Positions 27,283 to 36,443 of a DNA stretch of 64,000 nt are shown piece after piece. This DNA is from Luteolibacter ambystomatis. Lineage in GTDB: Bacteria; Verrucomicrobiota; Verrucomicrobiia; Verrucomicrobiales; Akkermansiaceae. The notes below the pieces were generated by a model. It was not told the origin of the DNA. It saw only the letters and a list, made by a program, of their open reading frames with translations, and searched no databases. Position numbers and translations under genes: made by a program. The DNA lies in NCBI RefSeq assembly GCF_018137965.1, contig NZ_CP073100.1, forward strand, positions 3,049,754 to 3,113,753, given 5' to 3'. Position 1 is the stretch's first letter. Each line of letters starts with the position of its first letter.

Positions 27283-28803
27283 ATGGCCCGGCGAGCGTTG
27301 TTGATTGTGCTGGATTCGGTCGGCTGCGGGGGCGCGCCGGATGCCGCGGTCTATGGCGATGCGGGTGCAGATACCCTCGGGCATCTCTTCGAGCATCTGC
27401 CCGGACTGGAGCTTCCCCACCTGGCCTCCATCGGCCTCTACGAGGCCCTGAAGCGCACGCACCGCGCCTTTCCGCTGTCCACGCCCATGCTGCGTTCCCA
27501 TGCCTCCTACGGCATCCTCACGGAGCGTTCCACAGGCAAGGACTCCACCACCGGCCACTGGGAGCTCATGGGAGCCGTCCTCACCAGACCCTTCGCCACT
27601 TTTCCCCAATTCCCGCAGGATCTGGTGAGGGAGATCGAGCAACGCGGCGGAGCGAAATTCATCGGCAACGTGGCCGCCTCCGGCACCGAAATTCTCAAGT
27701 CGCTGGGCGGAGAACACGTCTCCACCGGCAAGCCGATCCTCTACACCAGTGCCGACAGCGTGCTCCAGATTGCCGCGCATGAGGATCCCACGATCTTCGG
27801 CTTGGAACGGCTGCTCTCCCTCTGCCGCGTGGCCCGGGAGGTGCTGGACGAGCGCGGCGTGCGCGTCGGCCGGGTGATCGCACGTCCCTTCCTCGGAGAT
27901 TCTCCCGCCACCTTCCACCGCACCGCAAACCGGCACGACTACTCGCTGCAACCACCTGTCACCACGCTGAACCGGCTGCAAAACGTCGGTGTCCAGACGA
28001 TCGGCATCGGCAAAATCGAAGACCTTTTCGCCGGTGCCGGGCTGGATGTTTCCCGGCCCACCGTCTCGAATGCGGACGGAATGACCACCATCGCCCGGCT
28101 GTGGGCGGAGCAGCGGGACCAACCGCATTTCATTTTTGCCAACCTGATCGACTTCGACAGCGTCTACGGCCACCGCCGTGATCCGGAAGGTTATGCGCGG
28201 GCGCTGCGGGAGTTCGATGACTGGCTCGGCCAGTTCATCGGCCATGTCGGTCCGAACGACCTGCTCATCGTCACCGGTGATCATGGCAACGACCCCTACC
28301 ACCGGGGTACCGACCATACCCGCGAGCAAGTACCCCTCATGGTCTTGAACGGTGAAGCCCCGGCCGACGGCACCTTCAAAGACGTGGCCACCCTGGTGGA
28401 ACGGCACCTCTTCCCGGTACCACCGGAATACTTCCAAACCGTGTTCCGGGCAGAGGCACCAGTCGGCGGCTGGCCCGATACCTTCGCGGTGGTCACCGCC
28501 TTCAACCCACGCCGGAATCCGCAGGCCTCCGCCGAGGAGAACGCTCACGCGGATCTGGAACTGCACCGCGAGCTATCCGCCCGCGGATTGCAGCCCTTCC
28601 GGGTCACGGGCGCCTCACCAGACCTGCTGCATCAAGAGCCGGGCTGGGGTTTCGACACAGCCGGTCTGGCAATGGCGGCTGAATTCGCGGCACGATTCGA
28701 CCAAGTCGCGTTCTTCCACATCGATCACGGCGGGATCTTCATCCATCCGGATGGATCGGGCACCCGCTGGCCTGCAGGTACATGGCAAGCCCGGCTGGTT
28801 TGA
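27283..28803 (+). CDS. deoB: Phosphopentomutase fused to a DUF3293-like domain
   Basis: A 506-aa protein from ATG 27283. Residues 1 to about 385 match DeoB, the Mn-dependent enzyme that interconverts ribose/deoxyribose 1- and 5-phosphates: LLIVLDSVGCGGAPDA (first metal Asp), DSTTGHWELMGAV (active-site Thr region), FANLIDFDSVYGHRRD, LIVTGDHGNDPYHRGTDHTR and VPLMVLNG. Bacterial DeoB normally ends near 390-405 aa. Here about 115 more residues continue in frame: TFAVVTAFNPRRNPQASAEE, FRVTGASPDLLHQEPGWGF and FDQVAFFHIDHGGIFIHPDG, which look like the DUF3293 family. The added domain has no known function. The gene is monocistronic, and no nucleoside phosphorylase is adjacent. Confidence 0.9.
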   Translation: MARRALLIVLDSVGCGGAPDAAVYGDAGADTLGHLFEHLPGLELPHLASIGLYEALKRTHRAFPLSTPMLRSHASYGILTERSTGKDSTTGHWELMGAVLTRPFATFPQFPQDLVREIEQRGGAKFIGNVAASGTEILKSLGGEHVSTGKPILYTSADSVLQIAAHEDPTIFGLERLLSLCRVAREVLDERGVRVGRVIARPFLGDSPATFHRTANRHDYSLQPPVTTLNRLQNVGVQTIGIGKIEDLFAGAGLDVSRPTVSNADGMTTIARLWAEQRDQPHFIFANLIDFDSVYGHRRDPEGYARALREFDDWLGQFIGHVGPNDLLIVTGDHGNDPYHRGTDHTREQVPLMVLNGEAPADGTFKDVATLVERHLFPVPPEYFQTVFRAEAPVGGWPDTFAVVTAFNPRRNPQASAEENAHADLELHRELSARGLQPFRVTGASPDLLHQEPGWGFDTAGLAMAAEFAARFDQVAFFHIDHGGIFIHPDGSGTRWPAGTWQARLV

Positions 28804-28849
28804 AAAACCACCGGGCTGCGAAATCGGACGGGCCGGACGGGCCCGGTCT

Positions 28850-29251
28850 TCAGGCCACGGATAGACGGTAGGAGAAATCCTTCCGCTGGAAGTCGGTCGG
28901 CGAGACTTCGTAAAACTGCTGGAACTCGCGGGCGAAAATCTTCGGAGACGCGAATCCGAGGTCGATGGAAACCTCTTTCACGGAATGGCCTTCACGAAGC
29001 AGGTTGCGCGCGGCAACCATGCGCTCGCGGCGCAGCCAATCCTTTGGCGTGATTCCGAGGCCTTCCTCGAAAACACGGCGCAGGTGGCGCTCGGAAATTC
29101 CGACGACCTGACACATCCGGTCAACCCGGTAGCAGGTGGTACGGGCGACCGATGCCAAGGACAAAGGCATGGGTTCTCGCGCGCATAGCACGAGGATCTG
29201 GCCGTTGCGATGAACGACCTCGACGTCACGACGTTTCACGGTTGGGGACAA
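28850..29251 (-). CDS. Small stand-alone AraC-family regulator
   Basis: About 133 aa made almost wholly of an AraC/XylS double helix-turn-helix (YRVDRMCQVVGISERHLRRV, LGITPKDWLRRERMVAARNL, VKEVSIDLGFASPKIFAREF). No sensor domain is present. There is no in-frame ATG before residue 28; the start is either TTG at 29251 or GTG at 29239. Short proteins of this type occur in Verrucomicrobia, so it need not be a fragment. It lies just downstream of the terminator that closes the Phc-like operon and in the same direction. It could act in that pathway, but this is only positional. Confidence 0.75.
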   Translation of the reverse strand: MSPTVKRRDVEVVHRNGQILVLCAREPMPLSLASVARTTCYRVDRMCQVVGISERHLRRVFEEGLGITPKDWLRRERMVAARNLLREGHSVKEVSIDLGFASPKIFAREFQQFYEVSPTDFQRKDFSYRLSVA

Positions 29252-29382
29252 GGGCTGGTTGTGAACAGGACATTGGGTGTATACCTTTAGGAACCCGAAC
29301 TGTCAAATTTACAAAAAAAGGCCTGCGGTCATTTTCCTCTTTGCCGCTCCCGTGCATATTGCCCTTTCGCGGGATGCAAAAA

Positions 29383-29410
29383 GGGCGGCAGTGCCATCGC
29401 ACTGCCGCCC
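29383..29410 (-). terminator. Strong intrinsic terminator of the Phc-like operon
   Basis: A perfect 12-bp stem (GGGCGGCAGTGC at 29383-29394, GCACTGCCGCCC at 29399-29410) with a CATC loop. On the minus strand it is followed by TTTTTGC. It lies 28 bases past the stop of the response regulator gene and marks the 3' end of the three-gene operon. Confidence 0.9.
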
Positions 29411-29438
29411 ATGAGCCGTTCCGGCAATGACCGGAAAA

Positions 29439-30488
29439 TCAGATCAGGCCAAGCGCGGACGAGATGAGGAGGTCGTCATCGAACAACCAACGGGCGGTTT
29501 CCGTGCCAGCGGCGCCAGTGGGCTTGGCGGGAGCGGTGCCCACGTCAAGGGTAAGGCCCGCCCCCCGGACGCGGCGGACGCTGCCACCGGCATCGTAGAT
29601 GGACATCAGCGCGGCGAGCGTCTTCACGGACGCCTTGGTGGCGGCGGAATCATCGCTGCGGCCCAGCAGAACGTCAATCAGTCCCGGGGTCGGGTCGGTA
29701 TCGGAGGAAAGGCGGCTGCCCTCCCCTCCTCCGGCCACACTGATTCTGGCCCCGGCGGTTTCGAGCGCGGCGGCGAGAGCCTCGGTGCGCGATGAGAGGC
29801 CATCGACCTTCAGCGCGGCGGGAAGTTCGTTTTCCAGGGCGGATGCCAGTTCCACCTGGCGATCATGCAGCTTGGCCCAATCCGGCGAACGCAGCCCGGC
29901 GTCACCACCCGAATCCCCACGGCCCGAAACCCCGATCTTGATGAAGGAGGCGACCGCCTCCCCCGCACGGTGCACCTTGATGCCGGCACAGACAGGAGCC
30001 AGGGCGAAGGCGGCGAGACGACTGGACATGAGCACGTTGCCCATGGCCTGCATCTTCGCGGACAAGAGAGCATCACGCTCGCGCTTCACGGAGAAGAACT
30101 CCATCGCGCGGCGCAGGGTCACCTCAAGCTGGGGGATGTCCCAAGGCTTGGTGATGTAGCGGAAAATGCCGCCGTCGTTCACGGAGCCGATGGCGGCATC
30201 AATGTCCGAGAAGGCGGTGGAGAGGATTTTGATGATGTCCGGATAGTCTCCGGCGATCTTCGAGAGGAAGCCCACCCCCGTCTCGTTCGGCATCCGCTGG
30301 TCGGTGACGATGATGCCGATCTCGGACGCATGGCGGCGGAACACGTCAAGCGCCTCGATGCCATCCCCGGCCTCCAGGATGCGGAACTTGTCGCCAAAGA
30401 GGCGCCGGAAGTACTTCCGGGTCTTCTCTTCGTCATCGACGAAAAGAATGGCGTAACGCTGGTAGTCGTATTGCTCGGGGTCTGGCAT
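29439..30488 (-). CDS. PhcQ-like response regulator with unusual C-terminal domain
   Basis: A 349-aa protein from ATG 30488, one base after the kinase stop. Residues 13-125 are a receiver domain: acidic pair D18-D19 (AILFVDDEEKTRKYF), phospho-acceptor D63 (IIVTDQRMPNETGVGFL), and K114 (GGIFRYITKPWD). The rest (130-349) is not a standard DNA-binding domain; it begins with an amphipathic stretch (VTLRRAMEFFSVKRERDALL) and ends with a Gly/Ala-rich region that might be a degenerate kinase-type fold. In Ralstonia, PhcQ is a response regulator of this kind, encoded last in the phcBSRQ operon and acting with the quorum-sensing kinases. The match in receiver type, position and lack of an output domain supports a PhcQ-like role, but I cannot confirm orthology. 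Confidence 0.75.
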   Translation of the reverse strand: MPDPEQYDYQRYAILFVDDEEKTRKYFRRLFGDKFRILEAGDGIEALDVFRRHASEIGIIVTDQRMPNETGVGFLSKIAGDYPDIIKILSTAFSDIDAAIGSVNDGGIFRYITKPWDIPQLEVTLRRAMEFFSVKRERDALLSAKMQAMGNVLMSSRLAAFALAPVCAGIKVHRAGEAVASFIKIGVSGRGDSGGDAGLRSPDWAKLHDRQVELASALENELPAALKVDGLSSRTEALAAALETAGARISVAGGGEGSRLSSDTDPTPGLIDVLLGRSDDSAATKASVKTLAALMSIYDAGGSVRRVRGAGLTLDVGTAPAKPTGAAGTETARWLFDDDLLISSALGLI

Positions 30489-30489
30489 G

Positions 30490-33207
30490 TCAGTCTGGGC
30501 TGGATTGAGAACTGGATGAGAGGGCTGCGACCGGCTTCTCCCCGGAGACGGGGAAAAGAAGGCGGAAGCGTGTGAACTCGCAGGGTCGGCTTTCCACTTC
30601 GACCTGGGCGCGGTGACGCTGGAGGATCTGATGGGTGATGCTGAGGCCGAGGCCCATCCCCTTCCCCACATCCTTGGATGTGAAGAACGGGTCGAAGATT
30701 TTCTGTACGTTTTCCGGCGGGATGCCAATACCGTTATCAAGGACGGTCACCATCCATGAATTGCCGGCGGACTCGATGGAGACGTCCAGCGCTCCGGCGA
30801 CCTTGTCCGAGGGGTCCGCCTCATTGCGCATCCGGATGGCATCAATGCTGTTCTGGAACAGGTTGATGAAGACCTGGACGAGCTGGTTGGTATTGCCGCA
30901 GATCGGAGCCATCGTGGGCGCGTCCACCTTGAGAGTCACGTCGTGGCCCATCTGGTGGCTGACCATGCGGCGGGAACGCTCGACCACGTCCACAAGATCG
31001 GCATCGCCATCCACGCCGGGATCTTCACGGGTGAACTGGCGCAGGTCCGCGATGATCTGGGAAACGCGCTCCACGCCCTCGCGGATGTCTCCGACGATGT
31101 CCGCATAGTCCTCGCGATCATCCTCCGGCAGCGAGCGGGAGAATGTCTCCAACGCGTGGAGGCCGGCGCGGGAGTAGTTCAGCGGGTTGTTGATCTCATG
31201 GATCAGCCCCGCGCTCATGCGGCCGAGGGCGGAGAGCTTTTCGTTCCGGATCAGCAGCACCTCGTTCTCCTTGATCTGGTCGAGGGCGGCCTGGAGTTCG
31301 TGGTTGAGGTCCGACATCTCGCGGCGGATGCGCGCCATGGCGAGCTGGTTTTCCAAGCGCAGCGACAGCTCCGCGGTGGAGAAAGGCTTGGTCAGGAAGT
31401 CGCTGGCACCGGCCTCCAGCGCGGCGAGCTTGGTCTGTTCATCAGCGCGGGCGGTTAGAATGATGACCGAGACACCGCGGGTGGCATGGTGATCGCGGAT
31501 GCCCTTGCAGACTTCCACGCCGTCCATCTCCGGCATCATGTGGTCGAGAAGGGCGAGCTGCGGCTGGTGCTGGCGCGCGAGTTGAAGGGCCTGTGCTCCA
31601 TCGCCCGCCTCGATGACATCCACGTCATCCATCTGCATGCGCAGGAAGCGGCGGATGTCCGGCTCGTCATCCGCGATGAGGACGAGCGGGCGGACACCGG
31701 TGCGACGCCCGATCGACATCGGCTGCTTCGCGCCATAGCCATTGACCGGCGACTGGACCGGTGCGGCGCGTGAGGGTATGGAGAGCGCGGCCTTGCGGTG
31801 GAAATCGGCGATCACCCCGCCGTCCGACTCGACTTCCTCCTCCGGCTCGTCCGCCGCTTTGGCCGGGGCGGCCTGGACCGGAAAATGGACGCGGAAGGTG
31901 GTGCCGTGGCCCACCTGGCTTTCCACCTTCACCTCCCCTTCCATCGCCTCCGCCAGGCTGCGGACCAAGGCGAGACCGATGCCCGCACCCTGGAACTTGC
32001 GGGTCGAGGAAGTATCGACCTGCCAGAAGCGTTCGAAGATATGTTCCAGGACCTCCGGAGCAATCCCGACTCCGGTGTCCGCCACCGAGAGCTGGAGCAT
32101 GCCGTCCGACACTTCCGTGATGACCTCGATGCTGCCGCCGGACGGGGTGAACTTGATGGCGTTCACCACCAGGTTGAGCACGATCTTGTCGAACTTGTCG
32201 CGGTCGACCATCCATGCATCGCCGCCGCGGACCTGCCAAACGAGGGCCACATGGTCCTGCTCCGCGAGGTGGCGGAGGGAACGCAGCATGCCATCCAGAT
32301 GCGGCTGGAGGTCCGTGGCCTGGCGGACGACATCGGCGTGGCCGGTGTCGAAGCGGACGAGGTCGAGGAGGTCGTCGATGAGCTTGAGAAGGCGCAGGCC
32401 GTTGTGCCCGAGCAAGGTGGTCATTTCCGCACCGCGCGGATCGTTCTGCAGCGGCGGCAGTTTCGCCAGCCGCTCGGTGATGCCGAGCATCACGGTGAGA
32501 GGCGTGCGCAGTTCGTGGCTGATGTTTGCGAAGAAGCGGGTCTTGGCTTCGTCCAGTTCACTGAGCTGGCGGTTCTGGGACTCGAGCTGGGTTCGGGCTT
32601 CCTCCACCTCCTTGCGCAGCACGAACTCCCGGAAACGCAGCCGCTCATAGGCGTGGTTCCCCACCAGCACGAAGACCGCGGTGACGAAGAGGAAGTAGGA
32701 GTTGTTGAAAAGGATCCGGCCGTTCGCCTCGTGATTGTCCACCATGACCGCCACCGCGAAGAACACGAAGCACAACAGCACCATCACCAGGGTCCGCCGG
32801 AACGACCAGCGCAGCAGGATCGACAGCCCCAGCAGCACCAGATTCAAACCCGCGTAGTAGGGCGAATCACCACCACCGGTCAGTGCGATCATCGCGCAGA
32901 TCGCCAAGGTCGGAAGACCGGGGATGGCTTGGGAAATCCAAGCCGGAGGGCGCTTCACCGCCGCGCGGGAAAGCAGGAAGAACACCACGCCCAGCAACAG
33001 CGAGCTGAATGCCCGCAGACCGAGGAATTTCCAAGCCAGTTCCGGATACACCACCCAGTCCAGGGAAGCTCCGGCGAGCATGAACAATCCGGCGAGCACG
33101 GCGGCGCGACGGTCGTTCGCCACGGCCACGTCGTATTCGTAGTCGCGGAACTGTTGTTCCAGCACGGCGGGATCCACCGCCTTCTGGCTCTGGACCGGAT
33201 CAGCCAT
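30490..33207 (-). CDS. Double histidine kinase with central receiver, PhcS-PhcR-like fusion
   Basis: A 905-aa membrane protein. Six hydrophobic helices fill residues about 35-185. Then comes a first kinase: H-box H231 ([17 protein letters not shown]), and HATPase with [22 protein letters not shown] and GAGIGLALV (about 340-440). After an acidic linker is a receiver (505-620) with D555 ([13 protein letters not shown]) and K607 (DFLTKPFS). A second kinase follows, with H670 ([18 protein letters not shown]) and HATPase to about 880 ([29 protein letters not shown]). In Ralstonia, PhcS is a membrane kinase and PhcR a receiver-kinase; this protein equals the two joined end to end. Its start overlaps the methyltransferase gene by eight bases. 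The likely signal is a fatty acid methyl ester sensed by the membrane part, which is inference. Confidence 0.85.
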   Translation of the reverse strand: MADPVQSQKAVDPAVLEQQFRDYEYDVAVANDRRAAVLAGLFMLAGASLDWVVYPELAWKFLGLRAFSSLLLGVVFFLLSRAAVKRPPAWISQAIPGLPTLAICAMIALTGGGDSPYYAGLNLVLLGLSILLRWSFRRTLVMVLLCFVFFAVAVMVDNHEANGRILFNNSYFLFVTAVFVLVGNHAYERLRFREFVLRKEVEEARTQLESQNRQLSELDEAKTRFFANISHELRTPLTVMLGITERLAKLPPLQNDPRGAEMTTLLGHNGLRLLKLIDDLLDLVRFDTGHADVVRQATDLQPHLDGMLRSLRHLAEQDHVALVWQVRGGDAWMVDRDKFDKIVLNLVVNAIKFTPSGGSIEVITEVSDGMLQLSVADTGVGIAPEVLEHIFERFWQVDTSSTRKFQGAGIGLALVRSLAEAMEGEVKVESQVGHGTTFRVHFPVQAAPAKAADEPEEEVESDGGVIADFHRKAALSIPSRAAPVQSPVNGYGAKQPMSIGRRTGVRPLVLIADDEPDIRRFLRMQMDDVDVIEAGDGAQALQLARQHQPQLALLDHMMPEMDGVEVCKGIRDHHATRGVSVIILTARADEQTKLAALEAGASDFLTKPFSTAELSLRLENQLAMARIRREMSDLNHELQAALDQIKENEVLLIRNEKLSALGRMSAGLIHEINNPLNYSRAGLHALETFSRSLPEDDREDYADIVGDIREGVERVSQIIADLRQFTREDPGVDGDADLVDVVERSRRMVSHQMGHDVTLKVDAPTMAPICGNTNQLVQVFINLFQNSIDAIRMRNEADPSDKVAGALDVSIESAGNSWMVTVLDNGIGIPPENVQKIFDPFFTSKDVGKGMGLGLSITHQILQRHRAQVEVESRPCEFTRFRLLFPVSGEKPVAALSSSSQSSPD

Positions 33208-34615
33208 TTCCGACTTCGATATCCAGGAACAGGTTCACACCGGTGGCATCCGCGGTGATGGTGGTGGACTTGATCGGGACGTTGTCAGGCACCAGATCCT
33301 CCATCTCACTGTTGTCACGATAGATGAGATTCCATTCCATCAGATACTCCATCCAGGCTTTGCGCGGGTTGCTGGCCGCCACGTTGGTGACGATCACCCG
33401 GCCCCCCGGCTTTACCATGGTGGCGAACAACTCGACCAGCTTCTTGCACACGCGCTGGGAAAGATAATCGAAAAGACCGGCGCAATAGACCACGTCATAG
33501 CCCGTGAATTCCTCCTCACCTCCCTGCGAAGCGGCACGCAGCAACTGGTGGACCGACCGCTGGAAGTAACGGACCGCGGTTTCACGGCCACCGGCCATGC
33601 GCGCCTCCTGGATGCGCTCGCGGGTGTATTCCAGCGTTTCCGCGTTGAAGTCCAACAGGTCGATCTCGATCAGGTCGCTCTCGTCGTGTTCACGCAGGAA
33701 GCGCTGGATCTCGACGGCAGGTCCGCAGGCGAGGTTGAAGACGCGGGTCCGCGCACGGCCGACGCGGCTGCGGGTCTCGCGGATCAATGTCTCGATGAGA
33801 TAGTCGATGCGATTGCGGTGGGCCACCACGGGCTCGGTGTGGAGCAATGCGAAGTTGAGAATTTTCGCAAAGGCCGAAGAACCTTCGTAGGGATTCCTCA
33901 ACATCATGTTCACCATCTCATAGTCACCGGCATATCCGAGCGGCTTGGTGTAGGTGCGGTAGAGGAATGGCGAGCACAACACGATCGGATGCAACTCGCG
34001 TCGGACGTAGGACTTGTGGACGGCGGACTCCTCATCACCGACCTCGCGCGCGACCTTCTCGAAGCGCTCCATCGACGGCAGCACTTCCTCCACCACCCGG
34101 GCCTGGACGTTCGAGAAAATCTCCTGCTCCAGTTCATCCCGGCGGCGCGTGACCGTGGTGCGGATACCCACATCCACCCCGGTGAGCCAGTGCTGCACGC
34201 CATTGAGCATGTTCGCCATGTCCGCCACCACCAGCTTGAAAGGGTCCTGGACCTGGTTTGCGGACTTCCACTCCGTCATGAAGGACGTGAACTGGCCGCC
34301 GATGTCGGCATTGCCCGCAACGGACGAGAGGAAATCGACCTCGACCCAGCCTTCATCGAGCGTGGCTTCGCAAACGAGGACGATGCCGGTATTCAACAAG
34401 TTGCTGATCACGGCCTTGCCGTGGTAGAGCAACCGCCTCGAGGCCATGATCCGGAAGTCGGAAAGGACTTCGGAGAGCTGGAGGATACTATAGGGGTTGT
34501 ATACCTCGAAAACGACGGAGTACCGCTTGATTCTCAGCAAGTTGGCTGTCAGCTCTGTCCCTTGGCTATTGCGGCACGTAATGACGCTTTGTGAGGTGTC
34601 CCCAACGAGTTCCAT
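33200..34615 (-). CDS. PhcB-like SAM-dependent methyltransferase with N-terminal PilZ-like region
   Basis: About 471 aa from ATG 34615; a TTG at 34633 would add six residues. The C-terminal half is a class I methyltransferase: KPLGYAGDYEMVNMMLRNPY (about 223-242), SAM motif I FNLACGPAVEIQRFL (about 292-306), acidic motif IEIDLLDFNAETLEYTRERI, DVVYCAGLFDYLSQRVCKKL and KPGGRVIVTNVA. I recognise this as the family annotated as extracellular factor (3-hydroxypalmitic acid methyl ester) biosynthesis protein, of which Ralstonia PhcB is the known member; PhcB methylates a 3-hydroxy fatty acid to make the quorum signal. The first ~110 residues may be a degenerate PilZ-like barrel (RIKRYSVVFEVYNPY) without clear c-di-GMP motifs, followed by helices. 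First gene of the operon, overlapping the kinase gene by eight bases. Confidence 0.8.
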   Translation of the reverse strand: MELVGDTSQSVITCRNSQGTELTANLLRIKRYSVVFEVYNPYSILQLSEVLSDFRIMASRRLLYHGKAVISNLLNTGIVLVCEATLDEGWVEVDFLSSVAGNADIGGQFTSFMTEWKSANQVQDPFKLVVADMANMLNGVQHWLTGVDVGIRTTVTRRRDELEQEIFSNVQARVVEEVLPSMERFEKVAREVGDEESAVHKSYVRRELHPIVLCSPFLYRTYTKPLGYAGDYEMVNMMLRNPYEGSSAFAKILNFALLHTEPVVAHRNRIDYLIETLIRETRSRVGRARTRVFNLACGPAVEIQRFLREHDESDLIEIDLLDFNAETLEYTRERIQEARMAGGRETAVRYFQRSVHQLLRAASQGGEEEFTGYDVVYCAGLFDYLSQRVCKKLVELFATMVKPGGRVIVTNVAASNPRKAWMEYLMEWNLIYRDNSEMEDLVPDNVPIKSTTITADATGVNLFLDIEVGNG

Positions 34616-34759
34616 TGCTTTTGTTAAATTCAAGAAGTTCTAAACCGGCGGGGCGCCACCTCCGCCATTACGCGATCACGTTGCAAACCCGTGCGACGTA
34701 AGCAGGTCGCCCACCAAAAGACAACAAAGGTCATGCTGGATGGCCATTTTGCCACCGAT

Positions 34760-35437
34760 TCAATGAATTTCAGGCAGACCGACTTTCTCACCAAGATGCC
34801 TCGGACGCGTTCCGAGCACGCGGACATCAAGCCACATTTTCACCCGCGCACCAATCTCGCGGAGGTGGGTCTTGTATCCCCCCCTGCCCTCGACATCCCG
34901 CGCATTGTAACCCACGGCATCAATGCCATGAGCCTCTGCCAGATAGATCGCACGCTCGTTCTGAAATCGCTGGGTGATGAACACGATCTCCGTCACCCCG
35001 AACACCTCCTTGGCCCGGACTACGGAATCCAGGGTCCGCAGTCCGGCGAAGTCTCCGACAATGCGGTCCGTGGGCACGCCGTGCGCCACCAAAGCCTGTC
35101 TCATCGCCTCCGGCTCGTTGTAATTCCGCTCCCGATTGTCCCCGGAAACGATCACGAAATCGATTTTTCCCGCTTTCCACAGATCCGCGGCAGCATCGAT
35201 CCGGTAGCGGAAATAAAGGTTCTCCCGTCCCTCGATACGATGGTCACAGCCAAACACCAGACCGGCACGGCGGTGCGGAACGGACGCGGCATCATTGAAC
35301 AGCCGTCCGCGGGAAGCGATCATCGGAGCGACATTCGCATACCCCACGAACAAGACGACGAGCAGGATCACCAGACCGCACGCTTTCAGGAAACGGCGCA
35401 GGTACCGCTTCCACCTGGATGGAGCCTGCCCCTTCAT
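34760..35437 (-). CDS. SanA-like DUF218 membrane protein
   Basis: A 225-aa protein; ATG 35437 overlaps the lipid kinase stop by four bases (ATGA). A basic start and one transmembrane helix (RFLKACGLVILLVVLFVGYA, about residues 14-34) precede a DUF218 domain: RRAGLVFGCDHR, IDFVIVSGDNRERNYNEPEA, GLRTLDSVVRAKEVFGV and EIVFITQRFQNERAIYLAEA. SanA of E. coli affects envelope permeability and vancomycin exclusion at high temperature; DUF218 proteins are thought to act in cell wall or lipid carrier metabolism. It is the last gene of the ECF sigma operon. Confidence 0.88.
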   Translation of the reverse strand: MKGQAPSRWKRYLRRFLKACGLVILLVVLFVGYANVAPMIASRGRLFNDAASVPHRRAGLVFGCDHRIEGRENLYFRYRIDAAADLWKAGKIDFVIVSGDNRERNYNEPEAMRQALVAHGVPTDRIVGDFAGLRTLDSVVRAKEVFGVTEIVFITQRFQNERAIYLAEAHGIDAVGYNARDVEGRGGYKTHLREIGARVKMWLDVRVLGTRPRHLGEKVGLPEIH

Positions 35438-36402
35438 GCGCCCGCCTTGGTGGCCGGATCGGCAATCCGTTTCGGCCACAACATCATCGCCTTCATCACC
35501 TCGACAAAGCGGCTGCCCGGCAGCGGATCTTCCGGCGCGAGCACGCGGAGACGGCGCGGGCTTTCCGAGAAGCACACCTTGCGCGCGCGGCCGAGCAATT
35601 CGCCATCCACCTGGACCGGCACCTCACGTTCGGCGATGACGGTGAAGTCCTCCGACTGGAAATACTCGGTGGAGGCAGCCAGATCCACGCCACCCAGCGC
35701 AAGCCCCTTGAGAGAATCGAGCACCAGCTTGTAACCCGCTTCCTTGAACACGAGCACATCAAGCATCGAGTCCTGGTTGTCCGCCATCCGGAAGAGGCGG
35801 AACTGGCCGCCGTAGAGAGAACCATTCCCCGCGAGCACGGCCACGCCTTCCACGCGGCGACCATCGCGGCAAATCACTTCCATGCGCGGCGGCTTCTCGC
35901 CCAGCACCTTCACTGCGGAAAGCAGATAGGCCAGCGGCCCAAGCATCTTCTTGGTTTCCCAGGTGGTTTCCTCGATGACCATCGCATCGAAGCCCACCCC
36001 GGCCATCTGCATGAAGGGCGCACGGTTCGCCTCGAACAAATCGATCTCACGAACATGGCCGCGCTCGATCACCTCGAAGGCCTTGAGGAGATTGTCGTAA
36101 GGAATGCCAAGTTCGCGGGCGAAAACGTTCATCGTTCCAGCGGGCAGCACGCCCAACGCCGTTTGCGATCCCGCCAACCCGGACACCACCGCATTGAGAG
36201 TGCCATCACCACCGGCGGCGATCACCACCGGCTCGCCTTCCGCCGCGAAACGCGATGCCAGATCGCGGGCTTCATCAGACGAATTGGTGGCGCAGAGGTA
36301 GAACCGGTTGGAGTGTTCCATCAGGAAACGGAACGTCCGCTGCCCCCTCTGGCTTCTCGCCTTCGGGTTGAACAGCAGCGGATAGCGCGGCGGAAATGCC
36401 AT
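35434..36402 (-). CDS. Diacylglycerol kinase-family lipid kinase
   Basis: A 322-aa protein of the DagK/YegS/LCB5 family from ATG 36402. The nucleotide-binding motif GGDGTLNAVVSGL is at about residues 63-75, preceded by YPLLFNPKARSQRGQ and followed by LGVLPAGTMNVFARELGIP and FMQMAGVGFDAMVIEETTW. The C-terminal beta domain has DSMLDVLVFKEAG and VPVQVDGELLG. It would phosphorylate a lipid such as diacylglycerol, undecaprenol or a sphingoid base. It sits between maf and the SanA-like gene with a four-base overlap to the latter. Confidence 0.92.
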   Translation of the reverse strand: MAFPPRYPLLFNPKARSQRGQRTFRFLMEHSNRFYLCATNSSDEARDLASRFAAEGEPVVIAAGGDGTLNAVVSGLAGSQTALGVLPAGTMNVFARELGIPYDNLLKAFEVIERGHVREIDLFEANRAPFMQMAGVGFDAMVIEETTWETKKMLGPLAYLLSAVKVLGEKPPRMEVICRDGRRVEGVAVLAGNGSLYGGQFRLFRMADNQDSMLDVLVFKEAGYKLVLDSLKGLALGGVDLAASTEYFQSEDFTVIAEREVPVQVDGELLGRARKVCFSESPRRLRVLAPEDPLPGSRFVEVMKAMMLWPKRIADPATKAGA

Positions 36403-36443
36403 GCGCGATTCATCGTCCAATCCCCCGCCGCCCGCAATCCGAT

